From NCEH01 sp040049195 (GTDB taxonomy: Bacteria > Pseudomonadota > Alphaproteobacteria > Rhizobiales > Xanthobacteraceae): a stretch of 64,000 bases of DNA. The translations under genes and the position numbers were made by a program. The stretch lies in NCBI RefSeq assembly GCF_040049195.1, contig NZ_JBDZDL010000001.1; one strand, given 5' to 3'. A model generated the notes under the pieces. It was not told the origin of the DNA. It did not search any database and worked only from the letters and a program-made list of their open reading frames with translations. Each line of letters begins with the position of its first letter. Position 1 is the first letter of the stretch. Below are positions 44,995 through 53,189 of the stretch, in pieces.

Positions 44995-46491
44995 TTACGC
45001 CTTGTATTTGATCCAGATGGTCTTCAGCCCGGTGTATTTGTCGAGCGCGTGCAAGGAAAGGTCGCGCCCGAAGCCGGACTGGCGAAAGCCCCCGAACGGC
45101 GTCATCGGGGTGGTGGCATCCATGGTGTTTACCGAGACCGTGCCCGCCCGCAGCTTGTCGGCAACGCGGTGGGCGCGAGAGAGATTGTCGGTCCACACCG
45201 AAGCGGCCAGGCCATAGATGGTGTCGTTGGCGATGGCCACGGCTTCCGCCTCGCTGTCGAACGGCGTGATGGAAAGCACCGGGCCGAAGATCTCCTCCTG
45301 CGCCAGCGGGTCGGTGGGCTTCACGCCGGTGAAGATGGTGGGCGTCACATAGCAGCCGCTGCCGTTGATGGTGACCTGCTCGCCGCCGCGCACCAATTGG
45401 GCCGTTTTCTTGCCCGCCTCGATGAAGGCGAGCACGCGCGCCGTCTGCTTGGCGTCCACCATGGCGCCCATGGTGGACGCCGGGTCGAGCGGGTCGCCGG
45501 GCGCGACCTGCGCGGCGCGGGCGATCATCTTTTCCACGAATGCATCATGGATGGAGCGCTCGACCAGAAGCCGCGAATTGGCCGAGCATACCTCGCCCTG
45601 GTTGAAGAAGATGCCGGCGGCGGCCATGTCGGCGGCGGCATCGAGGTCCTCGCAATCGGCGAAGATCAGATTGGGACTCTTGCCGCCGCATTCGAGCCAG
45701 ACCTGCTTCATGTTGGACTGGCCGGAATATTCCAGGAAATACTTGCCCACCTCGGTGGAGCCGGTGAAGGCCAGCACGTCCACGTCCATGTGCAGGCCGA
45801 GCGCGCGGCCGGCGGTCTCGCCATAGCCCGGCACCACGTTCAGCACGCCCTCCGGCAGCCCGGCCTCGATGGCGAGTTCCGCGAGCCGCAGGGCCGAGAA
45901 GGCGGACTGCTCGGCCGGCTTGAGCACCACGCTGTTGCCCGCCGCCAGCGCCGGCGCGCATTTCCACGAGGCCATGTCGAGGGGAAAGTTCCAGGGCACC
46001 ACCGCGCCTACGACGCCGAGCGGGGCGCGCCGCACCAGGGCGAGGTCGCCGGGGGCGGTCGGGGCCACCTCGTCATAGACCTTGTCGATGGCCTCGCCAT
46101 ACCATTGGAACACGCCGGAGGCATTGGTCACGTCGATAGTAGCGGCCTCGACCACCAGCTTGCCCATGTCCAGGCTGTCGAGCAGGGCGAGTTCCACCCG
46201 GTTGGCGCGCATCAGATCGGCCAGCTTCAGCAGCACCGCCTTGCGCTCGGCCGGGGCGATGCGCGACCAGACGCCGGATTCGAACGACTTGCGCGCCGAG
46301 GCGACGGCGCGGTCGATGTCCGCCGCGCCGCCACTCGCCACCTGCGCCAGAACCTCGCCGGTCGCCGGGTTGATCGCCGCGAAGGTCTCGCCGGAGGCCG
46401 CGGGCAGGGTTTTCCCGTCGATGAAGACCTGCGTGCGGAAGCTCAAGGAGGCGGCTGCGGATTTCCAATGGTCGAAGCTCATCTCGTTCAT
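44995..46491 (-). CDS. NAD(P)-dependent aldehyde dehydrogenase (PuuC/betaine aldehyde dehydrogenase-like)
   Basis: This is a 498-residue ALDH. The general base is Glu267 (LECGGKSPN) and the catalytic cysteine is Cys302 (NQGEVCSANSR). The cofactor loop reads VVPWNFPLDMASWK and FTGSTEVGKYF. The best match by pattern is gamma-glutamyl-gamma-aminobutyraldehyde dehydrogenase (PuuC) and related amine-derived aldehyde enzymes; PuuA- and PuuB-like genes lie 14 kb away, so the link is only suggestive. The ATG at 46491 is used; a TTG two codons earlier is possible. Its upstream region contains parS copy B. Confidence 0.88.
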   Translation of the reverse strand: MNEMSFDHWKSAAASLSFRTQVFIDGKTLPAASGETFAAINPATGEVLAQVASGGAADIDRAVASARKSFESGVWSRIAPAERKAVLLKLADLMRANRVELALLDSLDMGKLVVEAATIDVTNASGVFQWYGEAIDKVYDEVAPTAPGDLALVRRAPLGVVGAVVPWNFPLDMASWKCAPALAAGNSVVLKPAEQSAFSALRLAELAIEAGLPEGVLNVVPGYGETAGRALGLHMDVDVLAFTGSTEVGKYFLEYSGQSNMKQVWLECGGKSPNLIFADCEDLDAAADMAAAGIFFNQGEVCSANSRLLVERSIHDAFVEKMIARAAQVAPGDPLDPASTMGAMVDAKQTARVLAFIEAGKKTAQLVRGGEQVTINGSGCYVTPTIFTGVKPTDPLAQEEIFGPVLSITPFDSEAEAVAIANDTIYGLAASVWTDNLSRAHRVADKLRAGTVSVNTMDATTPMTPFGGFRQSGFGRDLSLHALDKYTGLKTIWIKYKA

Positions 46492-46628
46492 CTGCAATCC
46501 CCGCTGACGCTGCGTTGCACCAAGCTTTCACATCCCGCTTCGCCGGGCACGCCGAAACTTGCGGCAGGGCAAGCCCTTGCGCCTCTGCGGATCCTGCCAG
46601 AGGATGCGCAAGCAGCCGGCGGGCCGGG

Positions 46629-46740
46629 AAAATGTTTCACGTGAAACAGGGACTTAGCACGGACGAACAGCGGTTTCGTGGCACGTGTCGGTGGCTTTTC
46701 GCCAGATGAATCCGCCTTTTCGCGCGAACGTTCGCCGCAG
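46629..46740 (-). repeat. parS-bearing repeat module, copy B (inverted relative to copy A)
   Basis: On the minus strand this reads GCGAACGTTCGC (46724-46735), a spacer of the same length as in copy A, then the conserved block ending in parS and TTTT. It differs from copy A at four of 51 bases in that block. The distance between the centres of the two palindromes is 89 bp, the same as in copy A. It lies upstream of the aldehyde dehydrogenase gene. Confidence 0.75.
46633..46648. promoter_or_regulatory. parS site (ParB-binding), copy B
   Basis: A second perfect TGTTTCACGTGAAACA, 13.7 kb from the first. Two exact 16-bp copies in 64 kb are not expected by chance, and they mark this as part of a parS-bearing chromosomal domain. 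Confidence 0.88.
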
Positions 46741-46799
46741 ATGAATCCGGCCGGCACCAGGCCGGCACCGGAGCGGTGATTGACCCCTCCAAACGGGCC

Positions 46800-47702
46800 C
46801 TAGCGCGGCGCGGGGGCGCGGCGGGTGAAGATGTCGGCGAGGCGGGCGCCGTCCGCCGCGCGGGTGAGCACGCACCAGTGCAACAGCTGGTCGCCGTCCG
46901 CGCGCTGCGCCTTCACCGCGATGCGCACCGCGTCCCCGATCTCCACGTTGGAATGGAACACCATGTCCCGCGCCAGGGTGAACAGGCCGGCGGGGGCGTC
47001 CATCGCCTCCCATTCCGCCCGGTCCACGAACGCCTGGAAGGATGCGAAATAAAGGAAGTCGGCGCCGTTGAAATCCTGCGAGGGGCAGGGGCGCACGGTG
47101 AGCGAAATGCCGGTCTCGCCGTCCGCGTTCGGAAAGCCGAAGTGCTCCGCGAACCGGCCGGCGCGGATGGTGGCGGCAAGCTGGGCGGTGCGCGCGAGGG
47201 CGGGGGCCGCGGCCGGCGCGGCGAAGCCGGAGAGGGCGACCCGCGACAGCGTCCGGTTGCGGCCTTTCTCCCGGCGCTTCACGAACACGGAGGTCATCTC
47301 CACGCTGCCCATGGGAAGGCCGTCCCGCAGCAGCTCGTGCCGGCTGGCGAACTGGGTGCGCGAGATGCGCTCCAGGCGGGAGCGCACGCTGAGGCTGTCG
47401 TGCTCCCGCAGGGCGCCGAACGCCGCGTCCTGCACCGAGACGGCGATGAAGGCGGCATAGACGGTGGCGCCGTCCGCGTCGCGGAAATCGGGCACGTCGC
47501 GCCCGATGCTGCGGGCAAGCAGGAGCCAGTGGCGATGGCCGAGGTCCTTCAGCAGCCAGGTTTCCGAAAGCCCCCCATAGGCGAGCTGCGGCATGCCGAG
47601 CCGGATCGGCTCGGCCAGCGGGTCGCCGGGGCGAAAGCCCGGCAGCGACAGGCCCGCGGGCAGGAAGCCGCTCGGCAGGGGCAGGCGGAAGGCGATGCTC
47701 AT
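46800..47702 (-). CDS. LnmK/Pnap_2097-like protein (double hotdog type), last gene of Nit1C operon
   Basis: This encodes 300 residues. Segments such as MPQLAYGGLSETWLLKDLGH, DSLSVRSRLERISRTQFAS and EMTSVFVKRREKGRNRTLSR resemble the LnmK/Pnap_2097 family. LnmK itself is a bifunctional acyltransferase/decarboxylase of leinamycin biosynthesis with a double-hotdog fold. Such a gene at the end of a Nit1C operon suggests handling of a CoA- or carrier-bound acyl group. A ribosome site GGAGAACC supports the ATG at 47702. It starts 23 bp after the flavoprotein stop. The family call is from remembered motifs, and the reaction is unknown. Confidence 0.6.
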   Translation of the reverse strand: MSIAFRLPLPSGFLPAGLSLPGFRPGDPLAEPIRLGMPQLAYGGLSETWLLKDLGHRHWLLLARSIGRDVPDFRDADGATVYAAFIAVSVQDAAFGALREHDSLSVRSRLERISRTQFASRHELLRDGLPMGSVEMTSVFVKRREKGRNRTLSRVALSGFAAPAAAPALARTAQLAATIRAGRFAEHFGFPNADGETGISLTVRPCPSQDFNGADFLYFASFQAFVDRAEWEAMDAPAGLFTLARDMVFHSNVEIGDAVRIAVKAQRADGDQLLHWCVLTRAADGARLADIFTRRAPAPR

Positions 47703-47725
47703 GAGGGTTCTCCGCGCCGCGTGGT

Positions 47726-49006
47726 TCACACCGCCAGATCTAACCGCACCGGGCCGCGCCGCCGCATGCCGAGATGCTCGCCGATGCGCGCGGCGAGATA
47801 GGCGGCGTCGCGCCCCACCCCCACGAACCGGCCGGAGCCCCAGGAATGCAGCCAGGGCAGGCCGAGCACATAGAGCCCGTCCATGCTGGTGACGCCGCGC
47901 TTGTGGGTGGGATAGCCCGTGCCATCGAACACCGGCAGGTCCACCCAGGACCAGTCGGAATGAAAGCCGGTGGCCCAGATCACGCTGGTGATGCCCGCCG
48001 CCACGGGATCGAGGTCGCGCACCGGCGCATCCGGCTGCCAGAGCGGGCTGTAATGGGCGCCCGCCGGCGCCTCGATCTTGTTCTCGGCGATGTGCTTGTC
48101 GATCAGGCCGCAGATGCCGTTATAGACCGCGTCGGCGGAATCCAGATTCTGCTTGAGGTCGTCGCGGAACTGCAGGCGCCCGCCGCTGATCGCCTCCAGC
48201 CGGCCGTAGAGCTTCATGCCCTCCAGGGCGAAGCGGCGCAAATCAATGTCGCGCCCGCCGTCGCGGCCGGTGAGATAATGGTTCGCCTTCTTGCGCACCT
48301 TCTCCTTCAGCGGGTGGTTTTCCACCGGCAGGTCGTATTGGCCGAGATCGGCGAGCCAGTCCACGCTGTCGCGGCCGCGATAGACGCGCGGGCAGCGGGG
48401 CGCGCTGCCGACGATGAGGTGCACCTTGCGCCCCGCGAGGTGCAGATCCTCGGCGATCTGACAGCCGGACTGGCCCGAGCCCACCACCAGCACCTCGCCT
48501 TCGGGCAATTGGCCGGCGTGGCGATATTTGGAGGAATGCACCTGCACGATGCTTTCCGGCAGGCGCTCGCCCATGCGCGGCACGTTCGGCACATGATAGC
48601 CGCCCACCGCCAGCACCACCGCGCCGGCGGTCACGGCCCCGTCCGCCGCCTCCACGAGAAAGCGGCCGTCGTCCTGCCGGGACAGGCGGTTGACGCCGAC
48701 GCCCTCGCGCACCGGGGCGGCGATGCGCTTGGCGTAATCCTCCACATAGGCGACGATCTCGTCGCGCTTCATGAAGCCGTCCGGCTCGCTGCCGGGATAG
48801 TCGTAGCCCGGCAATTTGCACTGCCAGTTGGGCGTGACGAGGCAGAAGCTGTCCCACCTTTGGTCGCGCCAGGCATGGGCGACGCGGTGCTTCTCATAGA
48901 TCACATGGTCGATGCCGCTTTCGCTCAGATAGGAGCTGGCGGAAAGGCCGGCCTGCCCGCCGCCGATGATGACGACGCTGTGGTGTGGAAGGGTTTCGCT
49001 GGTCAT
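47726..49006 (-). CDS. MSMEG_0569-family FAD-dependent oxidoreductase (Nit1C flavoprotein)
   Basis: This is a 426-residue flavoprotein of the flavin monooxygenase/CzcO-like group. The FAD-binding motif GGGQAGLSASSYL is near residue 15, and a second nucleotide-binding motif VVGSGQSGCQIAEDL near residue 175 is for NAD(P)H. A conserved WDSFCLVTPNWQCKLPG and a C-terminal ATGFHSDWSWVDLPVFDG are also present. It matches the flavoprotein that always accompanies the nitrilase in Nit1C clusters. N- or C-oxygenation of a small substrate is a family-based guess. It lies 12 bp after the small MSMEG_0570-like gene. Confidence 0.82.
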   Translation of the reverse strand: MTSETLPHHSVVIIGGGQAGLSASSYLSESGIDHVIYEKHRVAHAWRDQRWDSFCLVTPNWQCKLPGYDYPGSEPDGFMKRDEIVAYVEDYAKRIAAPVREGVGVNRLSRQDDGRFLVEAADGAVTAGAVVLAVGGYHVPNVPRMGERLPESIVQVHSSKYRHAGQLPEGEVLVVGSGQSGCQIAEDLHLAGRKVHLIVGSAPRCPRVYRGRDSVDWLADLGQYDLPVENHPLKEKVRKKANHYLTGRDGGRDIDLRRFALEGMKLYGRLEAISGGRLQFRDDLKQNLDSADAVYNGICGLIDKHIAENKIEAPAGAHYSPLWQPDAPVRDLDPVAAGITSVIWATGFHSDWSWVDLPVFDGTGYPTHKRGVTSMDGLYVLGLPWLHSWGSGRFVGVGRDAAYLAARIGEHLGMRRRGPVRLDLAV

Positions 49007-49018
49007 GGCTTGCTCCGA

Positions 49019-49306
49019 TCAGTCTTCGAAGGCGTCGATGCTGACGCGGGCGTCGGGGTGGTTTGAAAAGGTGCGGCCGGTGGCCTCGATGCGGGCCAGC
49101 TGGCCCAGCGCGAGGGAGCACGGCATGCCGTATTTCGCCTGGACCCGCGCGCTGGCGGTGGTGAGGGCGTCTCGGCTCTTCGCGAGGAAATCGGCGAGGG
49201 CATAGCTCTCGCCGGGGACGAAATGGTCCTTGATGACGAGGGACGGCGAATAGCAGGCCTCCTTCGTCCCGTCGGGCCAGCGGATGTGGAAGCGCATTTC
49301 AGGCAT
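49019..49306 (-). CDS. MSMEG_0570-family small conserved protein
   Basis: This is a 95-residue protein: MPEMRFHIRWPDGTKEACYS, then SLVIKDHFVPGESYALADFL and a short C-terminal helix. It corresponds to the small protein found in Nit1C / nitrogen-starvation clusters of mycobacteria, cyanobacteria and proteobacteria. It has no known domain or catalytic motif; the basic tryptophan/proline-rich start suggests a small partner or chaperone-like protein, which is inference. It overlaps the glycosyltransferase gene by 8 bp. Confidence 0.78.
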   Translation of the reverse strand: MPEMRFHIRWPDGTKEACYSPSLVIKDHFVPGESYALADFLAKSRDALTTASARVQAKYGMPCSLALGQLARIEATGRTFSNHPDARVSIDAFED

Positions 49307-50537
49307 GGGTCGCCTCCAAGGGGGCCGGTTCGGTTTCGGTCGGCTCGGCTTCGGCCGGCGTCGCTTGGGCGGGGTCCAGAAGCCGGGCGTAGGTGGAAAG
49401 GTGCGCCTGCGCCGTGCTGTCCCAATCGTGGCGGGCGGCGATGCGCGCGCCGTTCTCGACCAGGCGGGCGCGGGTCGCGGCGTCGAGGGTTGCGTCCAGC
49501 GCGGCGGCGATGGAGGCGACGTCCAGCGGGTCGCACCAGGCGACATCCTCGGCGCCGAGATATTCGGTGAAGGGGGCGATGCGCGCGGTCGCCACCGGCA
49601 CGCCGCTCGCCATGGCCTCCAGCACCACCAGGCCGAACCCCTCCTTCAGCGAGGGGAAGGCGAGCGTGTCGGCGAGGCGGTAGAGCGCCGGCATGTCGTC
49701 TTGCACCAGCGGGCCGGTGCAGATCACCGCGCCCTCCGGCAGGGCGAGGCGGGCAAGGGCGAGGTCGAACGCCTGCTGCACGGTGTGGTGGTCCAGCAGG
49801 GAGGCGCCGCCCGCGATCACCAATTGGGCCGTGGGCCGGCGGGCCTGCACGCGGGCGAAGGCCTCCAGCAGGCGCACGCTGTTCTTGCGCCCCTCGATCC
49901 CGCCGACGGCCAGGAACACCGGCCCGGCGCCGAGGCCGAGGCGGGCGCGCAAGGCGTCCTCCCGCCCGTCCGGCGTCGGCGAGAAGCGGCGCGTGTCGAC
50001 GCCGTTGCCGACGATGTCGGCGCGCCGTCCGAGCCGCGCGGAAAGCTCTTCCTGCCAAGTGCGGCTCACCACCAGCAGGCGGTCGGCGTGCGTCATGGCG
50101 CGGGTCTGCAGCTCCATCAGCGCGCGATCGGCGAAGGCGTCCACATGGTGCACCGTGCGGGCGAAGGCGCGGATGAGGCCGCGCTCCTTCAAGGTCGCCA
50201 GCGCATTGCCGGAAATGCCGTCCTGGGCGTGGAAGACATCGAAGGCGCGGTGGGCCGGGTCCTCGAAATGGCGCACGTAATCGGCGACGCGGATGCGCAC
50301 CATGTCCGTCATGTCGGCGCCCACGGGGGAGGCCGCAACGCTGCGCGTGCCGCACTGCGCCGGCCGGAAGAAGCCGGTGCCCTTCGTGTCCGGGGCGTGC
50401 ACCACCACCTGATGGCCGAGGCGCGCCAGCGCATCGCCCAGTTCAAGGGCGTGCACCACGCCGCCGCGCGGATTGGTGGAATGGGCGAGGATCGCGATGC
50501 GCAGCGGGCGATCGGGCGGGAGAACATGCGCGGTCAT
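49299..50537 (-). CDS. MSMEG_0565-family glycosyltransferase (Nit1C)
   Basis: This is a 412-residue GT-B/GT4-type glycosyltransferase. The acceptor side starts IAILAHSTNPRGGVVHALEL, with VFHAQDGISGNALATL in the middle. The donor side has VGNGVDTRRFSP, PVFLAVGGIEGRKNSVRLLE and the EX7E motif in FPSLKEGFGLVVLEAMASGV. This protein is one of the constant members of the Nit1C neighbourhood, implying that the pathway product or an intermediate is glycosylated. The C-terminal 25 residues are a Thr/Glu/Ala-rich tail. It overlaps the AIR-synthase-like gene by 4 bp and the small downstream gene by 8 bp. Confidence 0.83.
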   Translation of the reverse strand: MTAHVLPPDRPLRIAILAHSTNPRGGVVHALELGDALARLGHQVVVHAPDTKGTGFFRPAQCGTRSVAASPVGADMTDMVRIRVADYVRHFEDPAHRAFDVFHAQDGISGNALATLKERGLIRAFARTVHHVDAFADRALMELQTRAMTHADRLLVVSRTWQEELSARLGRRADIVGNGVDTRRFSPTPDGREDALRARLGLGAGPVFLAVGGIEGRKNSVRLLEAFARVQARRPTAQLVIAGGASLLDHHTVQQAFDLALARLALPEGAVICTGPLVQDDMPALYRLADTLAFPSLKEGFGLVVLEAMASGVPVATARIAPFTEYLGAEDVAWCDPLDVASIAAALDATLDAATRARLVENGARIAARHDWDSTAQAHLSTYARLLDPAQATPAEAEPTETEPAPLEATHA

Positions 50538-51511
50538 GAGGCGATCTCCAGCAGCGCGCAGCCCATGAGCGGGCTTTGCGCGAAATCCCAGATCACTTCG
50601 CGTGCGCCGCGATGGTTCAGCGCCACCTCGCCACCCGGGACCGCCGTGCCGATGGCGGCGGCGGCAATGCCGCGCGCGGCGAAACGCGCAATCACCTCAT
50701 TCACGTCCGCCGGGGCGACGGACAGCAGATAGCCGAAGCTCGGGAAGCTCAGCAGCCAGCGCGTCAGGTCCACGCCGTCCGGGCGGGGGATGGCGGCGAG
50801 CTCGATCTCCAGGCCGATGCGCGAGCATTCCGCCAGCATGGCGGCGGTGCCGATCATGCCGGCCTGGCTGATGTCCTTGGCGGCGCGCGACAGCCCGGCC
50901 TCGGCGATCTGCGGCAGCAATTCGATGTCGCCGCGCAAACGGGCGGGCGGCGCATCGGTGGCCGCTTCCCAATTGGAGAAAGGTTCGCGATAGCGCCCGC
51001 GCAGGTCCACGGCGGCGATCAGGATTTCGCCGGGCCGCGCGTCGAAGGAGGTGAGCAGCTTTTTCGCCCGCCCGAGGATGGCGACCGAGAGCGCGCCGGC
51101 CTCGCTCTTCAGATTGGAATGGCCGCCCACCAGCGGCACGCCGAACGCCTGCGAGGCCGCGCGCAGCCCCTCCAGCACGGGGGCGGCGCCGTCTTCCCCG
51201 TTCGCCCACACGGCATCGACGATGGCGAGCGGGCGTCCGCCCATGGCGGCGACGTCGGAGATGTTCACCATCGCCCCGCACCAGCCGGCGAACCAGGGAT
51301 CGCCGGCCACGAACGCGTTCATGAAGCCCTCGATGGCGAGCAGCAGGAAGCCGTCGCCGTCCGGGATCGCCGCGCAATCGTCGCCCACCGGCACGGCGGA
51401 GGCGGACAGGCCGAGCCTTGCGGCCACCGCGCCGATGTCGCGCTTGGCGGCAAGGCCCGCGCCCGCCCGCAGGCGCTGCGCAAGTTCAGCGAAGGCGCGG
51501 GTCTCGATCAT
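50534..51511 (-). CDS. Sll0787-type AIR synthase-related protein (Nit1C)
   Basis: This is a 325-residue member of the PurM/ThiL/SelD-like ATP-binding superfamily. The N-terminal ATP/Mg region reads AVPVGDDCAAIPDGDGFLLL, followed by NISDVAAMGGRPLAIVDAVW and VGGHSNLKSEAGALSVAILG; a C-terminal domain includes AAKDISQAGMIGTAAMLAEC. These enzymes activate a carbonyl or carboxyl oxygen with ATP. It matches the Sll0787/MSMEG_0567 C-terminal half of Nit1C clusters. In some organisms this is fused to the GNAT domain; here the two are separate genes overlapping by 4 bp. Confidence 0.82.
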   Translation of the reverse strand: MIETRAFAELAQRLRAGAGLAAKRDIGAVAARLGLSASAVPVGDDCAAIPDGDGFLLLAIEGFMNAFVAGDPWFAGWCGAMVNISDVAAMGGRPLAIVDAVWANGEDGAAPVLEGLRAASQAFGVPLVGGHSNLKSEAGALSVAILGRAKKLLTSFDARPGEILIAAVDLRGRYREPFSNWEAATDAPPARLRGDIELLPQIAEAGLSRAAKDISQAGMIGTAAMLAECSRIGLEIELAAIPRPDGVDLTRWLLSFPSFGYLLSVAPADVNEVIARFAARGIAAAAIGTAVPGGEVALNHRGAREVIWDFAQSPLMGCALLEIAS

Positions 51512-52050
51512 GACGCGGCCCGCCGGGGCAAGGCGACGAAGCCCGTCGCGCCACTGGAGATCGGCGGGTAATAGGCAAGGTCCGCCTCCATGCGATGATG
51601 GGGCCGGCCGTGCAGGTCGAATTCCGCCACGCTGCGCCAGCGCATGCGGCGGAACAGCAGCAAATTCTGCGCCTGGACGTTGGCGAGGAACTTCACGCAT
51701 CCCTGCGCATGGGCGGTGGAGACCGCGAGGCGAATGAGGGAGGCGCCGAGCGCGCCCACCTTGCGATACTCCTCCGCCACCGCGAGCCGCGAGCCCCACC
51801 ACACGCCGGGCGTCTCTTCGTGGATGCGCACCGTGCCCACCACGTCATGCGCCGCGACGCCGAGGAAGGAGACCGCGACGATGGGGGTCGCCACATCGTC
51901 GATGGCATCGCGGTCGTCGCTGCCGAACAGGCCCTGCTCGCCGCAGAACACGGTGCGGCGCAGGCGGGCGGCGCCCGCGCGCTCCCAGGTTTCGGTGGCG
52001 TGCTTCACCTGGAATTCGGAGGCGAGGAACGGCTTGAAGGGCTCGAACAT
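51508..52050 (-). CDS. MSMEG_0567-type GNAT acetyltransferase domain protein (Nit1C)
   Basis: This is a 180-residue GCN5-related N-acyltransferase. The start region MFEPFKPFLASEFQVKHATE is typical of the cluster's family. The acetyl-CoA site is around RLAVAEEYRKVGALGASLIR, preceded by the strand HDVVGTVRIHEETPGVWWGS. An ARLRRTVFCGEQGLF segment near residue 30 resembles autoinducer-synthase-like GNATs. It overlaps the radical SAM gene (ATGA) upstream and the AIR-synthase-like gene downstream, so all three are translationally coupled. The substrate is unknown. Confidence 0.82.
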   Translation of the reverse strand: MFEPFKPFLASEFQVKHATETWERAGAARLRRTVFCGEQGLFGSDDRDAIDDVATPIVAVSFLGVAAHDVVGTVRIHEETPGVWWGSRLAVAEEYRKVGALGASLIRLAVSTAHAQGCVKFLANVQAQNLLLFRRMRWRSVAEFDLHGRPHHRMEADLAYYPPISSGATGFVALPRRAAS

Positions 52051-53189
52051 CACGCGCAGCCTCCCCGCTCGTAGGTGGAGAGGGCCGAGCACGCGCCGCA
52101 CTTGCCGCAGCCGGCCTTGATGTCCACGGACTTCAGCCCGCTCTCCACCAGCATGCGCGCCAGCGGCTTCAGGATGGCATGCATGAAGGCGGGTGCCGGG
52201 GTCGGGTGGCTTTCCAGCGGCGTGCCGGAAATGGGCACGAACGGCACCACGAAGGGATAGACCCCCATGCCCACCAGCTTTTCGCACATGGCGAGGATCT
52301 CCTCCGCCGTGTCGCCCAGCCCGGCGAGGATGTAGGTGGAGACCTGCCCGCGCCCGAACACCGGCACGGCGGCCTCGAAGGCGGAGAAATACCGCTCCAG
52401 CGAAACCTGCGCCTTGCCCGGCATGATGCGTTCGCGCACGCCTTGGGTGACCGCCTCCAGGTGCATGCCCAGCGCATCCACACCGGCCGCGTGCATGCGG
52501 GCGAACCAGGCGTCGTCGTCCGGCGGCTCGCACTGGGCCTGGATCGGCAGGTCCACCGCCGCCTTCACCGCCGCCGCGCTCTCGGTGAGGATCGCGGCGC
52601 CGCGATCCTTGCCCGGCGGGGTGCCGGTGGTCATCACCATGTGCTTCACCCCGTCCAGCTCCACCGCCGCCTTGGCGACTTCGGCGAGCTGCGCAGGGGT
52701 CTTGTGCTCGATGGTGCGCCCCGCTGCCAGCGACTGGCCGATGGCGCAGAACTGGCAGGTCTTGGTGCGGCTCTGAAAGCGGATGCAGCTTTGCAGCACC
52801 GTGGTGGCGAGCACGTCGCGCCCGTGCAGCACGGCGATCTTGGAATAAGGCACGCCGTCCGCCGTTACCCGGTCGTAGAAGCGCGGGCGCATCGGGAAGC
52901 TCACCTGCGCGATCGGCACGCCGTCGCGGCTGATGCGGCTGTTGCCGAAGGCGTCCGGCTTCTCCACCAGATAGGGGCTCTCGAAGGCGGGCGCGGTGTG
53001 CACCGGCACCATCACCGTCATGCCGTCGAGGGTGAGCGCCTTATGGTCGGAGGGACCCGCCCCGCCGCGCCGGCTGTCCGCGCCGGCCTTGGGATCAACG
53101 AGCCGTACCCCCAACGATTGCAATTCGTTGATCAATTGCGCCGTCGGCAGGGGTGCCATGGCGGCGGCGTTGGGCATCGTCTGTTTCAT
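52050..53189 (-). CDS. MSMEG_0568-family radical SAM protein (NitD-like, Nit1C)
   Basis: This encodes 379 residues. Cysteines 135, 145 and 148 (CIRFQSRTKTCQFC) occupy the radical SAM cluster position but with nine residues instead of three between the first two. Downstream strands such as HMVMTTGTPPGKDRG and DALGMHLEAV fit the radical SAM barrel. A C-terminal CGKCGAC with a final cysteine (361, 364, 367, 378) could hold a second cluster. GGGAG 8 bp before the ATG at 53189 supports this start, although it overlaps the nitrilase gene by 95 bp. It is a constant Nit1C member; its reaction is unknown. Confidence 0.85.
   Translation of the reverse strand: MKQTMPNAAAMAPLPTAQLINELQSLGVRLVDPKAGADSRRGGAGPSDHKALTLDGMTVMVPVHTAPAFESPYLVEKPDAFGNSRISRDGVPIAQVSFPMRPRFYDRVTADGVPYSKIAVLHGRDVLATTVLQSCIRFQSRTKTCQFCAIGQSLAAGRTIEHKTPAQLAEVAKAAVELDGVKHMVMTTGTPPGKDRGAAILTESAAAVKAAVDLPIQAQCEPPDDDAWFARMHAAGVDALGMHLEAVTQGVRERIMPGKAQVSLERYFSAFEAAVPVFGRGQVSTYILAGLGDTAEEILAMCEKLVGMGVYPFVVPFVPISGTPLESHPTPAPAFMHAILKPLARMLVESGLKSVDIKAGCGKCGACSALSTYERGGCA

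Larger units (their letters stand above)
46492..46799. other. Intergenic region holding parS module copy B
   Basis: About 308 bp lie between the aldehyde dehydrogenase start and the stop of the Nit1C operon's last gene. Besides the parS module it holds a GC-rich direct repeat (GGTGCCGGCC twice on the minus strand, about 46750-46770). No classical terminator for the nine-gene operon is evident. Confidence 0.5.

Noticed and set aside
46488..46757. A minus-strand frame of 89 codons across parS copy B as a normal gene
   Set aside because: Only the TKPLFVRAKSLFHVKHF core is shared with copy A. The parts on either side are low-complexity, there is no good ribosome site, and it runs into the aldehyde dehydrogenase start region. 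It is kept as a finding, not as a gene.
32762..46799. The block between the two parS modules as a transposon or genomic island with the modules as its ends
   Set aside because: No integrase, transposase, tRNA target or target-site duplication is seen, and base composition by eye matches the flanks. parS clustering explains the pair better.
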